From the NCBI GenBank assembly GCA_022749755.1, contig CM040442.1, positions 11,444,457 to 11,508,456 of the forward strand: a DNA stretch of 64,000 nucleotides, in the 5' to 3' direction. The stretch's first letter is position 1. Every line of letters begins with the position of its first letter. The position numbers and the translations under genes were made by a program. Origin of the DNA: Azadirachta indica. Lineage: Eukaryota; Streptophyta; Magnoliopsida; Sapindales; Meliaceae. Shown piece by piece: positions 61,979-64,000 of the stretch. Below the pieces are notes generated by a model. That model made no database searches and was not told the DNA's origin. It saw nothing but the letters and a program-made list of their open reading frames with translations.

Positions 61979-64000
61979 TCTTTGAAAATAGTTATGACAT
62001 TAGTTAATTTTTTTGGTAAAGGACAACTGCATAAAATTATTAATATTTTCAATAATAATTATTAATATAACAACAATAAAATTATTTAAAATAATAATAA
62101 TAATAATAATAATAATTTATGGTTGGTTCACAATCTATGATTTGTCCTATTATAGTTAAGAATCTAAATCTGTCTCAACAGATGCTCGTAGAGATAGTAT
62201 ATGAGCAATAAGATTTCTTTTTGAAAGTAGTTGATGTCAAGGGGGTGATGAATTATCAAATGACAAGATTGGGCATACTTTGACATTGAGGAAAACTATG
62301 ATATAACAAGGGAGCAAATACTTATATCACATGTTAATTTTTTCTTTAGCAAACTGTAAAAGAAGCGCTTGAATTTCAAACGCAAATAAGGTTAGTTTAT
62401 TTTTTGACTTATTTGTTACCTATTTTATTTATAGTTCCTTTTACTAGTAACTCGTTTGTGTTAGTAGCTTGAAGTTATTGGTGCAATTGAATCTAATTTG
62501 TTATTAGTAGCATAATTAATTTCCTACTCTAACTAAAGCTGTAGGGGATTATTTTCGAATGCAAACCAATCTAGAAGGTGAATTTATGTTCGCATGCATC
62601 TTAATGCATACTCTTGTGAGTTGCTAGCTAGTTTGGTTTCTATTACCAATTGGATTTCGTGTTGTATTACTACTGACACATCATTAGTGGATCATTATCT
62701 AGACTTTTTTTTCTATTAGTTTGTGTTTGAAAATTTGCAATGATAAGGTTCTTTAATTTACATTGTATTTCTATTTGTAATCCATGTCTTAGACTCATAT
62801 GATACTTTTTAAACTATTAATAATAAAATATTTATATATATTTAATATATATAAATATATACTGGTAATTTGATTTTTTTAATTGAAGATCATTATAGTG
62901 ATCAAATTTTATTTATTATTTTAAGAATTATATCTTTGAAGATTTTAATTAATAATTGTAAAAACTGTATTCCTAAAAGATTATTTTCTTATAAAATTTT
63001 AACACCGGTTAAATATTATGCTCTTATAAATAATATTAGCCGCGTATTATGGCAAACTAAAAGAATACTTCAAATAGAGACATAAAAATAAAATAGAAAT
63101 AGAATAAAATCTACAAAAATCTACAATTATATAGATTTATTGCAGTTGAAAACAATTAAATTATTTTTAATTTTTGTAGTAATAAAATTAATAATATATA
63201 TTTTACCTCTCCCACGTGGCACATGCTACTACTCCCATTGGACTAGGAGTTATGGTGCATATATGATATATTTTTTAAAAAACTAGTTGTAACTCCTCCA
63301 ATAATTCTAACTTAAAAAAAAAAAATTCTGATACTTATATATTAAAATAATAACAAATAATATATTTTTGAAAACCAAATTTCAAAGCCATATTTGGTAA
63401 GAATAAGTAAGAGCAGACAAGATTGATCAAAGTTTTAAGTATTTTTTCACAAATGTAGAAAGCAAAAATCTATTAGCACCGTTGATTGATAAATAACACA
63501 GTTTATGAAGAACAGACATATGTACTTGATCGTGCATGTGAGAAACTCATGGTTGATAATTTTTTCACTTTATATCCCTAATTAAATAACACAGCTTTTT
63601 TTCCTTTTCATTTTTCCTTAACAATAAGAGAAGCTTTTCTACCTTTTTTCTCGAAATTAAGTGATCCATTACTAATTGAATAAGTGCAATGAATAATTTT
63701 TTCGTTAAAAAATTCAAAATAAATTGTCAATTCACTCATGAATAAAAATAGTGAGAAGCAAAATAATAGTGAAATAATATATTTATGATCAAATCTTTAA
63801 TAATACTTTAAAACTGAGGACTTTCAGTTTCAGATTAAAAATATATAGAAAATGATTTCATTAAAATTTTTTTTGCAGAATTTAAATTGCTTAATTTTTT
63901 TTAAAGAATATAAAATTGTGATGCATATTTTTATAATATCTATTTTACTAGGAATATAATTTAATCCAACTTAAAAAATGATGTAATTTAATTTGATGTT
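61979..64000. other. AT-rich spacer, right part of copy 2
   Basis: Matches 22422-24465. Differences include a shorter AAT run near 62095 and a few single-base changes. No gene is seen. A 71-75 residue open frame (62870-63085) exists in both copies, but a one-base indel changes its end, which argues against a protein. Confidence 0.5.

Larger units (their letters stand above)
50925..64000. repeat. Segmental duplication, copy 2 (runs off the window)
   Basis: Collinear with 14176-24465. The offset is about 36.75 kb at the start and about 39.55 kb after the 2.8 kb indel. Differences are sparse substitutions plus length changes in TA, AAT, CT and homopolymer repeats. The two LRR coding exons differ at only two bases. 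The homology has not ended at base 64000. Confidence 0.95.

Noticed and set aside
1..64000. CRISPR arrays, bacterial operons or viral genomes
   Set aside because: The tandem repeats here are AT-rich satellites and microsatellites in plant nuclear DNA; no spaced direct-repeat array, cas gene or virus gene is seen.

Overview
This is AT-rich nuclear DNA of a flowering plant. It has spliced genes with GT-AG introns, a TIR-NB-LRR resistance-type gene, a seven-exon terpene synthase, and remnants of Ty1/copia, Ty3/gypsy, Mutator-like, CACTA-like and MITE elements. The terpene synthase reads like TPS-a enzymes of woody rosids, and I suspect Citrus or a relative, but the sequence alone does not prove the species.

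Layout. 1-6.9 kb: AT-rich intergenic DNA with a worn copia reverse transcriptase/RNase H fragment. 6.9-11.9 kb (minus): a five-exon TIR-NB-LRR-type gene broken by an in-frame stop and at least three indels. 13.5-14.1 kb: an AT-rich repeat with a second, inverted member at 32.8-33.4 kb. 14.2-24.5 kb: first copy of a large segmental duplication. It holds a 1 kb palindrome, a gypsy-type noncoding region, an exon for the extracellular part of a pollen-receptor-kinase-like protein, and half of a TIR transposon. 24.5-42 kb: a transposon graveyard with a 0.9 kb TIR element, a MULE transposase relic missing its catalytic core, a copia element with a 1.68 kb 5' LTR, and an inverted copia/gypsy/copia nest. 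43.1-47.4 kb (plus): an apparently intact terpene synthase of 561 residues, the best candidate for a working gene here. 49.9-50.2 kb: a small CACTA-like element. 50.9-64.0 kb: second copy of the duplication, nearly identical to the first but with 2.8 kb that copy 1 lacks.

Main message. The start-to-start distance of the two copies is about 36.75 kb and homology runs unbroken (apart from the 2.8 kb indel) to the end of the window. This fits a recent tandem duplication whose unit includes the terpene synthase, or two haplotypes assembled in series. The duplication edge lies in an arm of the 1 kb palindrome. The 2.8 kb difference can be polarised: a TIR transposon is whole in copy 2 and cut in copy 1, so copy 1 suffered a deletion. 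The genes do not form a pathway. They are typical accessory plant loci (defence receptor, specialised metabolism, receptor kinase) in repeat-rich DNA.
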